From: Dehalococcoidia bacterium
Lineage (GTDB): Bacteria; Chloroflexota; Dehalococcoidia; UBA2979
Reading direction: 5' to 3'
NCBI GenBank assembly: GCA_023228825.1
Contig: JALOAL010000004.1
Location: forward strand, 124,001-188,000
Length of the DNA: 64,000 nt
In this document: positions 26,661 to 35,669 of the stretch, in pieces
Layout of the letters: each line of letters opens with the position of its first letter
How positions within the stretch are numbered: position 1 is the first letter of the stretch
The notes under the pieces: model-generated
Told to the model about the DNA's origin: nothing
The model's database searches: none
Seen by the model: the letters and a program-made list of their open reading frames with translations, nothing else
Program-made: the position numbers and the translations under genes

Positions 26661-26692
26661 TAAACGTTATTGCCCCGGACTCAAACGATTGC
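26661..26692. promoter_or_regulatory. Two LacI-type operator-like sites upstream of the binding-protein gene
   Basis: TAAACGTTATTGC (26661-26673) and TCAAACGATTGC (26681-26692) each have an AACG core and lie 20-51 nt upstream of the binding-protein start at 26641, overlapping where its promoter should be. A third site is at 26806-26818. Confidence 0.45.
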
Positions 26693-26805
26693 GTTGCGGA
26701 CTTTTAGCACCCTCCGGATCGCTCGTCAACCGGGCGGTGCCGATGGGTCGAGGTGGAGACACCAGCGTTCCTGGGGATCAGCAGGGGCAGCGGGGCACAA
26801 TCGAC

Positions 26806-26818
26806 GTAAACGTTTGCC
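26806..26818. promoter_or_regulatory. LacI-type operator-like site upstream of hotdog gene
   Basis: GTAAACGTTTGCC is a near-palindrome around AACGTT. It lies 86 nt before the GTG start at 26904 and about 165 nt from the divergent binding-protein start. Confidence 0.45.
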
Positions 26819-26903
26819 AAGTCCCCCTTCGCCGTCTACTCTCCCCCCGCATCAGGCGGTTCGAGCGCCCCCGAAGAACCGGGCATGGGACAGGAGCGAG
26901 ACC

Positions 26904-27737
26904 GTGGCAGCGGAATCAGCAGCAGAGATGACGATGACGGCGTTCCTCGGGAACCCGGATCAGCCGACTATCCGCAACGCGATCCACTCTACCGAGGGGG
27001 CGCGGGAGTATGGCTACCAGGCCGCCCTGGTAGGCGGAGTCACCGTCTTCGGCTGGGCCACGCCGCTGATCTTGGAGCATGTGGGGGCCACGTGGATGGA
27101 CCACGGGTGGGCTGAACTGGAGTTCCGTCGCCCGACCTACCCAGGCGACGAGATCACGATCGCGCTTGCCTCGGATGAGCCGGGCACCTGGACGCTCCAG
27201 ATCCGAGGCGAGGACGGGCATGACCGCGTCCGCGGCGAACTCGGCCTGGGCAATGCCCCGTGGCTGGACGAGGTGCTGCTGAGGACGCCCTTCCGGCCCG
27301 CCGAGCCCCCGCTGCCGGGATACCCCCGCCTGACGGAGGAGGTGGTACCCGTGGGGCGGCAACTGTCGCCCTTCGGCTTCACCTTCACTGTCGAGGAAGC
27401 GCAGGAGTACGCCCGGGTGAAGCAGCGCACGGAGGATCCCCTCTTTGCCGGCTCGCAGCCCCGTCTGCATCCCGGTTGGATGGCCGGCCGGCCGCCAGGG
27501 GTCCTGCACCACAGCTTTGACTACGGCCCCGCCGTGCACGTGCGCAGTCACCTCCAGATCTTTGCTCCCGCGCACGCTGGGCAGGACTTCGTCACGACCG
27601 CCACGTTCCGGGAGGCATACGAGCGGAAGGGCCACCAGTACGGCGCGTACGACTGCACGACCTATTCCGAGGACGGCCGAGAGTTGTGGCGGCAGCGTCA
27701 CACCACGATCTATCGCGTAGCCAAGCGCGGCGAGTAA
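26904..27737 (+). CDS. MaoC/FAS1-like double-hotdog dehydratase-like protein
   Basis: A 277-residue soluble protein with two hotdog halves: residues about 10-130 (YQAALVGGVTVFGWATPLILEHVG, ELEFRRPTYPGDEITIAL) and about 150-270 (HPGWMAGRPPGVLHHSFDYGPAVHVRSHLQIFAPAHAGQDF). The layout resembles MaoC-like hydratase/dehydratase proteins acting on enoyl-CoA. The GTG at 26904 has AGGAG 7 nt upstream; a longer ORF from 26670 runs through the operator region and is rejected. It heads a small cluster with CoA-transferase pair C, so it likely hydrates the CoA ester that pair makes. Confidence 0.75.
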   Translation: MAAESAAEMTMTAFLGNPDQPTIRNAIHSTEGAREYGYQAALVGGVTVFGWATPLILEHVGATWMDHGWAELEFRRPTYPGDEITIALASDEPGTWTLQIRGEDGHDRVRGELGLGNAPWLDEVLLRTPFRPAEPPLPGYPRLTEEVVPVGRQLSPFGFTFTVEEAQEYARVKQRTEDPLFAGSQPRLHPGWMAGRPPGVLHHSFDYGPAVHVRSHLQIFAPAHAGQDFVTTATFREAYERKGHQYGAYDCTTYSEDGRELWRQRHTTIYRVAKRGE

Positions 27738-27940
27738 CTGCACCGTCTGACCCTCTCGTCCCAGAGAGGATCGGAGCGGCAGCGTGGCGTGGGTGAGCAT
27801 CCCGCCATGCCATCGCGCTGCTGGCTCCCGCGTGGGCAGTCTCGGCCACTCGGCGTCGGGGACTGGCCACGTGAAGACGCCACATGAAGACCATGTGATG
27901 ACGGCGACCCGACGTCGGGGGGCGCGGTGGAGGCATTGAT

Positions 27941-29212
27941 ATGTTGCCCGCAGAACTGACCGGAGCGCTCAACGGCGTCCGGGTACTGGCACTGGAACAG
28001 GCGGTCGCGCTGCCGTTCGCCACGCGACATCTGGCGGATCTGGGCGCCGATGTCATCCGCGTGCAGGCCTACGACCGCGCGAGGGCAGCCGAACGACATA
28101 ACATCGAACTCACTCGCTCCAAGCGCCAGGTAGGGCTGAACCTTGCGGCGGACGGGGGGCCGGAGGCGTTCCTGCGCCTCGCGGCTGCGTGCGACATCGT
28201 GGCCCACAACTTCACGCCCCGAGTCGTGCGGAAGTTCGGTATCGACTACGACGCAGTGCACGCCGTGAACCCGGAGGTGATCTACGTCTCGCTGACGGGG
28301 TTCGGGACGACAGGGCCGTGGGGTGAACGTCCCCTCTTCGGCCCGGGGGCGGAGGCGGTCTCCGGGCACAACCTCCTGATCGGTGACCCGGATGCATGGC
28401 CGGGCCGTCCCGGGACGGGTGTCTACGCCGACGACACCTGTGGCCTCTACACCACCATGGCCATCCTGGCCGCGCTTGACCACCGCGAGCAGACCGGCTC
28501 CGGCCAGCACATCGACATTTCGCTTTACGAGACCATGGTCGCGCACCTCGGCCCCGTGCTTGCGGAGCGTTCTCGAGGCGGGCAGGTGGGCCGCGTCCTG
28601 AACGCCGACGCTGCGTTCGCCCTCCACGGGGTCTTTGACGCCCGCGGCGTCGACCGCCACGTGGCCATCGCCGCTCACGAAGAGCATCTGCCGGCGATCG
28701 AGGAGGCCCTCGACCTGGCCGCCGTGACCGCGGAGTCGGTGGCTGCGGCAGTCGCCCTCCTTGACGCCAACGAGGTTGAACAGCGCCTACAGGCGGCAGG
28801 GGTGCCTGCCAGCATCGTGTCGGATGCTTCCGACAACCTGACAGACCGACACCTCTGGGCACGTCAGTTCTTCGCGCTCCGAGAAGTCGAGGATGGCGAC
28901 GGGACCGCCCACTACCCGCACCTCACCGGCGTATGGGGCGGCGCGCCCGGGCACCTCGTCCAGTCGCCGCACTACGTGGGCCAAGACAACCAGGATGTGA
29001 TGGTGTCCGTGGCCGGGCTCACGCCGGAAGAGGTCGAGCGCCTGGAGAAGGGCGGCGCGATCGGTACGGCCCAACCGGAGGGATCGCGACGCACCGCCGC
29101 GGAGCCGGCGCGCCGGATCGAGCGCGGCGAACTCAGCAGGGTGGACGAGGCCCCTCCCCGATGGGCTGATCTTGCAGAGGTGCCCCGAGATGTCGAATGG
29201 AGACCCGCATGA
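27941..29212 (+). CDS. Family III CoA-transferase (CaiB/BaiF), first gene of pair C
   Basis: A 423-residue CaiB/BaiF enzyme: N-terminal GVRVLALEQAVALPFATRHLADLGADVIRVQ, RSKRQVGLNL, NFTPRVVRKFGIDY, central GSGQHIDISLYET and C-terminal LTPEEVERLEKGGAIG. GTGGAGG precedes the ATG. Its stop overlaps the next CoA-transferase start (ATGA, 29209-29212). It differs from both subunit types of pairs A and B. Confidence 0.9.
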   Translation: MLPAELTGALNGVRVLALEQAVALPFATRHLADLGADVIRVQAYDRARAAERHNIELTRSKRQVGLNLAADGGPEAFLRLAAACDIVAHNFTPRVVRKFGIDYDAVHAVNPEVIYVSLTGFGTTGPWGERPLFGPGAEAVSGHNLLIGDPDAWPGRPGTGVYADDTCGLYTTMAILAALDHREQTGSGQHIDISLYETMVAHLGPVLAERSRGGQVGRVLNADAAFALHGVFDARGVDRHVAIAAHEEHLPAIEEALDLAAVTAESVAAAVALLDANEVEQRLQAAGVPASIVSDASDNLTDRHLWARQFFALREVEDGDGTAHYPHLTGVWGGAPGHLVQSPHYVGQDNQDVMVSVAGLTPEEVERLEKGGAIGTAQPEGSRRTAAEPARRIERGELSRVDEAPPRWADLAEVPRDVEWRPA

Positions 29213-30318
29213 CCCCCTCGCGCCGTGCCCTCGACGTTTCCATGGACGTCGCCTCGGCCTACGCCACCCGGCTCCTGGCGGACCTGGGGTGGGACGTGGT
29301 GAAGGTGGAACCAGAGGGAGGCGACGTCATGCGCGAGCGCCTCTCCCGCTGGGGTGATGCCAGGGGCGCAGCCTTCGAGGCGGTGAACACCGGCAAGCGC
29401 AGCGTCACCCTGGACGGTGACGCACTCCAGGCGCTCGTTGCCACCGCGGACGTTGTGGTCGGGGACTTCCGACCGGTCGCCCTCGCACGTATGGGGGTGG
29501 CCGAGTCCGCATTCACGGAGTGGCAGCCGCGCCATGCGGTCGTCAGCGTGACCCCGTTCGGTCTGACCGGGCCCAAGCACGACTGGGTTGCGACCGAAGT
29601 GACGGTACAGGCGGCAAGCGGGCTGATGTTCCTCACGGGCGAGTGGGACCAGCAGCCACAGCAACTGGCGCCGTACCAGGCGGAGATGACCGGTGGAGTA
29701 GCCGCTGCAGCCGCCAGCCTCGCGGCGCTACGCAGCGCGACGGCGGCGGCGCCTGCCCGGATAGACCTCTCCTTGTACGAGACCATGGTGATGCACACGT
29801 TCCAGGCGATCGGGCCGTACGCCTACAACGGCGAGGTCGCACGCCGCGAGCAGCGCGTGAAGGCCGGACTCCGGATGGTGCCCACTAGCGACGGGTACGT
29901 GTACTGCGCCCCGGGCGCGGTCGCCTCCATGCGGATGGATGGCATCGCCGAACTGGTGGGCGAACCCCGCCTGGCAGAGGAACGCTTCCAGACCGCCGAG
30001 GGCCGCATGCAGCACTGGGACGAATTCCTCGAACTCTTCGTGCCCCCGTTCCGGACCCGGACCGCTCAGGAGTGGTTCGAAGCGGCAGAGGCGATGCACA
30101 TGACGTTTGCCCTGGTGCAGACGCTCGACGACCTCTTCTCCTGTCCGCAACTCGCCTCGAGGGAGTTCCTCCACGAGGTCCCCTCGGGAGGCGGAGCACC
30201 CATCACCACCGCGCTCCTGCCATACACGACCACTGCGCCGTCCCCGACCGCTCGACCAGCCCCCGCGAGTCCCGGCATCGACACGGCTTCTGTATTGCGC
30301 GACTGGCTCGGCCGCTAG
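29209..30318 (+). CDS. Family III CoA-transferase (CaiB/BaiF), second gene of pair C
   Basis: A 369-residue CaiB/BaiF protein. It starts close to the core Rossmann region (YATRLLADLGWDVVKVEPEGGDVMRERL), then NTGKRSVTLD and a central PARIDLSLYETMV in which the usual GQ before the motif is missing. The ATG at 29209 with a 4-base overlap is preferred over ATG 29197. The short N-terminus and changed GQ motif suggest a non-equivalent subunit of a heteromer with 27941-29212. Confidence 0.85.
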   Translation: MTPSRRALDVSMDVASAYATRLLADLGWDVVKVEPEGGDVMRERLSRWGDARGAAFEAVNTGKRSVTLDGDALQALVATADVVVGDFRPVALARMGVAESAFTEWQPRHAVVSVTPFGLTGPKHDWVATEVTVQAASGLMFLTGEWDQQPQQLAPYQAEMTGGVAAAAASLAALRSATAAAPARIDLSLYETMVMHTFQAIGPYAYNGEVARREQRVKAGLRMVPTSDGYVYCAPGAVASMRMDGIAELVGEPRLAEERFQTAEGRMQHWDEFLELFVPPFRTRTAQEWFEAAEAMHMTFALVQTLDDLFSCPQLASREFLHEVPSGGGAPITTALLPYTTTAPSPTARPAPASPGIDTASVLRDWLGR

Positions 30319-30826
30319 CGAGGATCGAGGCCACCCCGGTCGCGCATATGTACGGCGCGGGTGGCATTCCTGGCGGGCCACGCCGCGGTTCCCAGCAGGG
30401 CGTGGACGCGGTGTTCGATGTGGTCGCCCCCGGGTGGGAGGGCGCCGGGGTTCTGCCCGCTGGATCTTCGGCGGCCTGTTGTTCGAGCACCCGGACGTGA
30501 GTCCGCTCCTCTGCTCCTCCGCGAACGGGCAGCCGAGGCGGGCCTGGCTCTGCATTTGCGACCGGACGAATCAGCCCGCCGACATCGCGCGCGTGCGCTC
30601 GCTACCCCTAGCTTCGATCGGTGGCGATGTTCCCGAGCGACTGCCGGCCGACGCCGCCCTCCCCGCCCTGTAGGCGCCCCCTCCCTGTCCCATCCGCACA
30701 CCACTGATCGCCTGCTCGCGCCAGGGGCGGTCTTAAGCGGTTCCTAACGTCGCAGCCCCAGGATTGATCACGACAGAGGGACCAGTGCTGTCCGGACTCG
30801 CGGGCGGCGATACAGAAGGAGTTCGA
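30319..30826. other. Intergenic region upstream of pstS with possible Pho-box
   Basis: No supported gene in about 500 bases. Near the 3' end CTTAA (30732-30736) and CCTAA (30743-30747) recur with 11-bp spacing, about 80-95 nt before the pstS start; 11-bp repeats are the hallmark of PhoB/PhoP boxes, but the match is weak. Confidence 0.3.
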
Positions 30827-31843
30827 ATGGTTCTCAAGCGTTTGCCGAGGAGGCGCCTCCTGCTCCTGGGCGTGATCACGGCCATGCTCAGCGTGGCGCT
30901 GGTTGCCTGTGGCGAAGACGCCAACGGCGACGACCGCGACGACGGCGGCGCCAATGGCGCCACGACCGCGACCCACACTCCGGCGGGTGGCGGGACGACG
31001 GCTCCGACCGCGACCTCCACCGGCGATGAGGAGACGCTCTCCGGCGCACTGACTATCGAGGGCTCCTCGACCGTCGCGCCGTACACGCGCCTGGCGATCG
31101 AGGCGTTCGAGGGCCTGCACTCGGGCGTAACCGTGACCACGGGTGAACTCGGTTCTGGCGGCGGCATCACGGCGTTCATCAACGGGGAGGCGCCCATTGC
31201 CGCCTCCTCCCGCGCGATCCGCGACAACGAGGTGGAGCAGGCGGCGGCGAACGGTTACGAGGTCTTCGAGACGGTCATCGCGTACGACGCGCTGGCCATC
31301 GTCGTCCACCCCTCGAACGAGATCCCGCAACTGACCTTCGAGGAGGTTGCCCGGATCTTCGCCGGTGAAATCACGAACTGGTCCGAGGTGGGCGGCGCCG
31401 ACCTGAGGATCACCGTCTATACGCGCAACGAGGAGTCCGGCACGTTCGCCTTCGTCGAGGAGGACGTGATCCAGGCAGCCCTCGGCTCGGACGCCGAGTA
31501 CGCGGCCACCGTGAACAAGCAGGCGAACGCGCCGGCCGGCCTGACCGCCGTATCCGGTGATGTCTCCGGCATCTTCTACGCGGGCCTGGGCAACCTGGCG
31601 GACATCCCGGCGGGTGCGGTGCGTGAGGTGCCCATCGCCGCCGACGCCGCTTCGGACGCCGTCGAGGCGTCCTCGGAGACCGTGACGAGCGGGGCGTACC
31701 CCGTGGCGCGAGGCCTCTTCTACTACACCGACGGCGACCCGGCCGCGCACGATGACCCGCTCGTGCGGGCGTACCTCGCGTTCGTGGTCTCGGCGGAAGG
31801 CCAGGCCATCGCGGAGGAACTGAACCTGGTGCCCGCCCGCTAG
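30827..31843 (+). CDS. pstS: Phosphate ABC transporter substrate-binding lipoprotein PstS
   Basis: A 338-residue phosphate-binding lipoprotein. Signal: RRRLLLLGVITAMLSVALVAC with lipobox ALVAC, then a Gly/Asp/Thr linker. The phosphate-binding pattern GSSTVAPYTRLAIEAF, ELGSGGGITAFINGEAPIAASSR and IFAGEITNWSEVGG is typical of PstS. The start at ATG 30827 has AGAAGGAG upstream; earlier in-frame starts are rejected. First gene of pstSCAB. Binds phosphate outside the membrane for the PstCA channel. Confidence 0.95.
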   Translation: MVLKRLPRRRLLLLGVITAMLSVALVACGEDANGDDRDDGGANGATTATHTPAGGGTTAPTATSTGDEETLSGALTIEGSSTVAPYTRLAIEAFEGLHSGVTVTTGELGSGGGITAFINGEAPIAASSRAIRDNEVEQAAANGYEVFETVIAYDALAIVVHPSNEIPQLTFEEVARIFAGEITNWSEVGGADLRITVYTRNEESGTFAFVEEDVIQAALGSDAEYAATVNKQANAPAGLTAVSGDVSGIFYAGLGNLADIPAGAVREVPIAADAASDAVEASSETVTSGAYPVARGLFYYTDGDPAAHDDPLVRAYLAFVVSAEGQAIAEELNLVPAR

Positions 31844-31845
31844 CA

Positions 31846-31890
31846 GTCCCGGGGAGGGGAGGGAGCCCTCCGCCCTCTCCTCCCTGGGAC
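31846..31890. terminator. Imperfect hairpin between pstS and pstC
   Basis: GTCCC...GGGAC arms with inner GGGAGGGGAGGG opposite CCCTCTCCTCCC form an imperfect stem. It probably attenuates readthrough or protects the pstS message, giving more binding protein than permease. Confidence 0.45.
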
Positions 31891-31914
31891 CAGGACACGC
31901 AGGAGGACGGCGTA

Positions 31915-32925
31915 TTGCCCCGGCATGACGGGCGCACGGCACAGATAGGGGACACCTTGTCAGCAGCACAGCCCCGCCCCCAACCCGCAGCGCGCTCCCT
32001 GGCGGCCGCCATCCGACAGCCGCGCAGGGGCGGCGCCCTGGAGCGGGCGGTGGAGATGGTGATCTACGGGACGGGCGTGCTCACGCTCGTCCTGCTGATC
32101 GGCATCCTGGTGCTGCTCGCCCAGCAGGGCCTGCGCCTCTTTCTCGAGTTCGACTATTCGTTCTGGCGGTTCCTCACCTACCCGAACGCGATCACGGACA
32201 ACACCTCCCACCCGGAGGACTTCCGCTTCGGCATCATCGCGCCGCTGATCGCCACCCTGTGGGTCACCCTGGTCACGCTGGTGCTGGCGGTGCCGCTCGG
32301 CCTTGCGACGGCGGTCTACATCTCCGAGATCGCGCCTCCCGGCGTGCGTCTGTACATCAAGTCCGCCGCCGAGTTGCTGGCGGGGGTTCCCACGATCCTC
32401 TTCGGCTTCGTCGGGCTGTTCCTGCTGGTGCCGTTCGTGCGTGACCAGTTCGGCTGGGGGGCCGGCGGTATGTCCGGCATGACGGCCGGCATCGTGGTGG
32501 CCTTCATCGCCGTCCCGCTCATCATCTCCATCGCCGACGACGCCCTGCAGGCCGTCCCCGTGGACTTTCGAGAGAACGCGTACGCACTGGGCTGCAACAA
32601 GTTGCAGGCGATCTGGTTCGTCATCATGCCGGCGGCGATCTCCGGGCTCGCCGCCGCCGCCATGCTGGGCATGGCGCGCGCCGTGGGCGAGACCATGGCC
32701 GTGCTCATCCTCGCGGGCGGCAATTCCTCCATCACCGACTCGCCCTTCGACTCGATGCGGACGATGACCGCCACAATCGCCTCGGGGTTTGGCAATGCCT
32801 CGGCGTACTCGCTGCTCCGGCCGGCGCTGTTCATGACCGGGCTGGTGTTGTTTGCCATCACGTTCTTCACCACGGTGATCGCGGATGCCGTACTGGAGAA
32901 GCAGCGGAAGCGGTTCTCCCGATGA
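31915..32925 (+). CDS. pstC: Phosphate ABC transporter permease PstC
   Basis: A 336-residue inner-membrane permease with six or so helices. Marks: GIIAPLIATLWVTLVTLVLAVPLGLATAVYISE, GVPTILFGFVGLF and the EAA loop (NAYALGCNKLQAIWFVIMPAAISG) with MARAVGETMAVLILAGG. The TTG at 31915 has AGGAGG (31901-31906) at good spacing; an alternative TTG lies at 31957. The ATGA overlap with pstA shows coupling. Confidence 0.94.
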   Translation: MPRHDGRTAQIGDTLSAAQPRPQPAARSLAAAIRQPRRGGALERAVEMVIYGTGVLTLVLLIGILVLLAQQGLRLFLEFDYSFWRFLTYPNAITDNTSHPEDFRFGIIAPLIATLWVTLVTLVLAVPLGLATAVYISEIAPPGVRLYIKSAAELLAGVPTILFGFVGLFLLVPFVRDQFGWGAGGMSGMTAGIVVAFIAVPLIISIADDALQAVPVDFRENAYALGCNKLQAIWFVIMPAAISGLAAAAMLGMARAVGETMAVLILAGGNSSITDSPFDSMRTMTATIASGFGNASAYSLLRPALFMTGLVLFAITFFTTVIADAVLEKQRKRFSR

Positions 32926-33830
32926 GCGCCGCACCTCGGACCGTGATGGTGGCGAGCGGCCGCGAGCGTCGGAACGCGCTGCTCCAGTCGGCCGTCTTCG
33001 CGCTCACGTTCCTGGCCACCGTGGTCGTGATCGCGCCCATCGTGGTCGTGTCCGCCTACGTGCTGCGGGAGGGCGTCTCCGCGATCACGCTGGAGTTCCT
33101 GCTGGAGGGCCCCCGCCGCGACGGACGGGAGGGCGGCATCTTCCCGGTCATCGTGCTCACCGGGTACACGCTGGTGCTCGTGGTGTTGATGGCGGTACCG
33201 GTGGGCGTGGCGTCCGCCGTCTTCCTGTCGGAGTACGCGCGGCCCGGGCGGCTGCTGCGGCTGATCAACCTCACGATCATCAACCTCGCGGGCGTGCCCT
33301 CCATTGTCTACGGGCTCTTTGGCGCCGCCCTGTTCCTGGACATCCTGGGCGCGAGCAAGGCGCTGTGGGTCGTCGCCGCGACGCTGGCGCTGCAGGCGCT
33401 CGCGATCATCATCACCAGCGCGCGCGAGTCGCTGCTGTCGGTGCCGCAGGGCATCCGCGAGGGCTCGCTCGCCCTGGGCGTGTCGAAGTTGCGGACCACG
33501 GCCTTCGTCACGCTGCCGCAGGCGCTCCCCGGCATTGTCACGGGCGTCCTGCTCGCGATCAGCCGCGCAGCGGGAGAGACGGCGCCCGTGCTCGTCGTGG
33601 GCGCGATCATCGCGAAAAACGTGGACCTCGCACCGTCGGCCGTGGTCAATGAGCGCGCCCAGTCGCTCTCGTTCGAACTCTACGGGCGCATCGTGCAGGG
33701 CATCGGCTACCCGGAGGAGCGGAAGTGGGGCATCGCGCTGGTGCTGCTCGCGTTCGTGCTGGTCTTCAACCTCTCCGCGCTCTTCCTCCGCGGGAGGATC
33801 GCATCCATCGGTTCCGTAAGGAGGAACTAG
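32922..33830 (+). CDS. pstA: Phosphate ABC transporter permease PstA
   Basis: A 302-residue permease partner of PstC. Marks: GIFPVIVLTGYTLVLVVLMAVPVGVASAVFLSEYA, NLAGVPSIVYGLFG, the EAA loop (SLALGVSKLRTTAFVTLPQALPG) and SRAAGETAPVLVVGA. Starts inside the pstC stop (ATGA) and ends overlapping the pstB GTG start by one base. Confidence 0.94.
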   Translation: MSAAPRTVMVASGRERRNALLQSAVFALTFLATVVVIAPIVVVSAYVLREGVSAITLEFLLEGPRRDGREGGIFPVIVLTGYTLVLVVLMAVPVGVASAVFLSEYARPGRLLRLINLTIINLAGVPSIVYGLFGAALFLDILGASKALWVVAATLALQALAIIITSARESLLSVPQGIREGSLALGVSKLRTTAFVTLPQALPGIVTGVLLAISRAAGETAPVLVVGAIIAKNVDLAPSAVVNERAQSLSFELYGRIVQGIGYPEERKWGIALVLLAFVLVFNLSALFLRGRIASIGSVRRN

Positions 33831-34741
33831 TGACGAATCAGACACACCCCGGCCCGGTCGCAGCGGCCGATCCGCCGCGCCCCGTGGCCGCCGTCCCCGC
33901 CCTCGAGGTCCCGGCGCCCGCTGTCAGGCGGGCCACCGAGGCGGGCCGCGCCATCCACGGAGATCCCGAGGCCGTCGCCATCGGACTGCGGGGCGTCGGC
34001 GTGTTCTACGGGCGGAGCCAGGCGCTCGGGGACGTCTCCTTCGACATCTACGAGGGAGGCGTCACCGCGCTCATCGGCCCGTCCGGGTGCGGCAAGAGCA
34101 CGCTGCTGCGCTGCTTCAATCGGATGAACGACCTGATCCCGGACGCCCGCGTGGAGGGCACAATCACCATCGACGGCGTCGACATCCACGGGCGCGACAT
34201 CGACCCCGTGCAACTGCGGCGGCATGTGGGGATGGTCTTCCAGAAGCCAAACCCGTTCCCGATGTCGATCCGCGACAACGTCGCCTTCGGGCCGAAGCGT
34301 CTGGGCCTCGCGCGGTCGAAGTCGCAACTGGACGAACTCGTGGAGCAGGCGCTCCGCGACGCCGCGCTCTGGGACGAGGTCAGGGACAAACTCGACCAGC
34401 CCGGCACCGCGCTGTCCGGCGGCCAGCAGCAGCGGCTGTGCATCGCCCGGGTGCTGGCGGTGAAGCCTGACGTGATCCTGATGGACGAGCCGTGCTCGGC
34501 CCTCGACCCGATCGCGACGCTGCGGATCGAGGATCTGATCCGGACGCTGGCGGAGGACTACACGATCGTGGTGGTCACCCACAACATGCAGCAGGCGGCG
34601 CGCGTCTCCGACTGGACGGCCTTCCTCCTCGCCGGCGAGGAGCGCACGGGCCGGCTGGTGGAGTACAACCGCACGGAGCACCTCTTCACCAACCCCGCCG
34701 ACAAGCGCACGGAGGACTACATCACCGGGCGGTTCGGCTAA
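33830..34741 (+). CDS. pstB: Phosphate ABC transporter ATPase PstB
   Basis: A 303-residue ATPase. Walker A GPSGCGKST (about 86-94), Q-loop VFQKPNPFPMS, signature LSGGQQQR and Walker B VILMDEPCSALDP are intact; the D-loop and switch His (VVTHNM) follow. It has an N-terminal extension of about 45 residues rich in Pro/Ala before the ATPase core, longer than typical PstB. GTG 33830 follows AAGGAGG. No phoU follows in the window. Confidence 0.95.
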   Translation: MTNQTHPGPVAAADPPRPVAAVPALEVPAPAVRRATEAGRAIHGDPEAVAIGLRGVGVFYGRSQALGDVSFDIYEGGVTALIGPSGCGKSTLLRCFNRMNDLIPDARVEGTITIDGVDIHGRDIDPVQLRRHVGMVFQKPNPFPMSIRDNVAFGPKRLGLARSKSQLDELVEQALRDAALWDEVRDKLDQPGTALSGGQQQRLCIARVLAVKPDVILMDEPCSALDPIATLRIEDLIRTLAEDYTIVVVTHNMQQAARVSDWTAFLLAGEERTGRLVEYNRTEHLFTNPADKRTEDYITGRFG

Positions 34742-35037
34742 CGCACCGCCGTGCCCTCCGGCGGACCGAGGGGAACCGCCAGAAGTCGCCCAGCCCACCG
34801 GCCGACCCGGTCGCACGAAGATGAACCCCCGGGCGTGATGACACACTCCTCCATGCGTCCCACTCTGAAGCCACCGTCGGAGCCCCCACCTGCGGGCCGC
34901 TTCGGCTGCTGACGCACCTTGGGCGCAGAGACCGGTCGGACTGGGGGCACCGTGGACCGGGGACGCCGGGACCTTCGGCACCGGGCGAAACCAGCGAGGC
35001 AGGAGACACTGGTCATACATGCCGCCAGGGAGGACGC

Positions 35038-35151
35038 ATGACCACACCGCCGGCCAAGCGGGACGACGAACGCGGTGCACCCGACCGCCCCTGTGCGTAC
35101 TGCGCCCAATGCGAAGCCGTCTGCGAGTTCATACCCGGGTCGGAAGAGTGA
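35038..35151 (+). CDS. Small Cys-rich ORF (37 residues, CxxCxxC)
   Basis: A 37-residue ORF with a strong GGGAGGA ribosome site and the segment PCAYCAQCEAVCEF, four cysteines in a CxxC-CxxxC arrangement that could bind zinc or an Fe-S cluster. It lies 31 nt before the DUF302 gene, in the same direction. It is too short to place in a family; could be chance. Confidence 0.4.
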   Translation: MTTPPAKRDDERGAPDRPCAYCAQCEAVCEFIPGSEE

Positions 35152-35182
35152 CCGCGGCAGGCGGACAATGGAAGGAATGAAG

Positions 35183-35578
35183 ATGCGCGAACCAGCGATC
35201 CAGGTGACTACGTCACTCTCCATGGAGGAGGCCGAGGCGCGGATGCGGGAGGCGCTCAAGGCGCGGGGCTTTGGCGTCCTCACCGAAGTGGACGTCCAGG
35301 AGGTGCTCAAGGACCGGATTGGCGTCGACGTGGAGCCCTACCGCATCCTCGGCGTGTGCAACCCGCAACTTGCCCACGCCGCGATATCGCTCTGGAAGGG
35401 CTTCGGCCTGATCGCGCCGTGCAACGTCGCGATCTACGACGTCGGCGAGCACCGCGTCGTCATCGCATTCGACCCCGAGGACGTGCCCGAGGTGCGCGAC
35501 AACGTCGACCTCTACCGCATTGCGCAACAGGCCAGCCTCGGCATCCGGGAAGCCACCGCCACCCTGGAGGGCACGTAG
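35183..35578 (+). CDS. DUF302 domain protein
   Basis: A 131-residue soluble protein matching DUF302: SMEEAEARMREALKARGFGVLTEVDVQEVLKDRIG, YRILGVCNPQLAHAAI, and LIAPCNVAIYDVG. The conserved Cys in GVCNP and in APCN is present. ATG 35183 has GGAAGGA at 6 nt; ATGs at 35168 and 35177 are alternatives. DUF302 proteins are often found with sulfur or metal stress genes; function unproven. Confidence 0.85.
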   Translation: MREPAIQVTTSLSMEEAEARMREALKARGFGVLTEVDVQEVLKDRIGVDVEPYRILGVCNPQLAHAAISLWKGFGLIAPCNVAIYDVGEHRVVIAFDPEDVPEVRDNVDLYRIAQQASLGIREATATLEGT

Positions 35579-35669
35579 GCCTGAGGAGGCGAGGCCGCGC
35601 TGGCCTCGAAGCGGGCCAGTATGCCGCTGCGTGACCGTGCGCGGCCAGCAGCCGCGCCGGCCACAGGCC

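Noticed and set aside
30608..31969. 453-residue minus-strand ORF
   Set aside because: Antisense of pstS, whose motifs and signal peptide are clear on the plus strand.
32316..33845. 509-residue minus-strand ORF
   Set aside because: Antisense of pstC/pstA; His/Asp/Glu/Arg-rich shadow.
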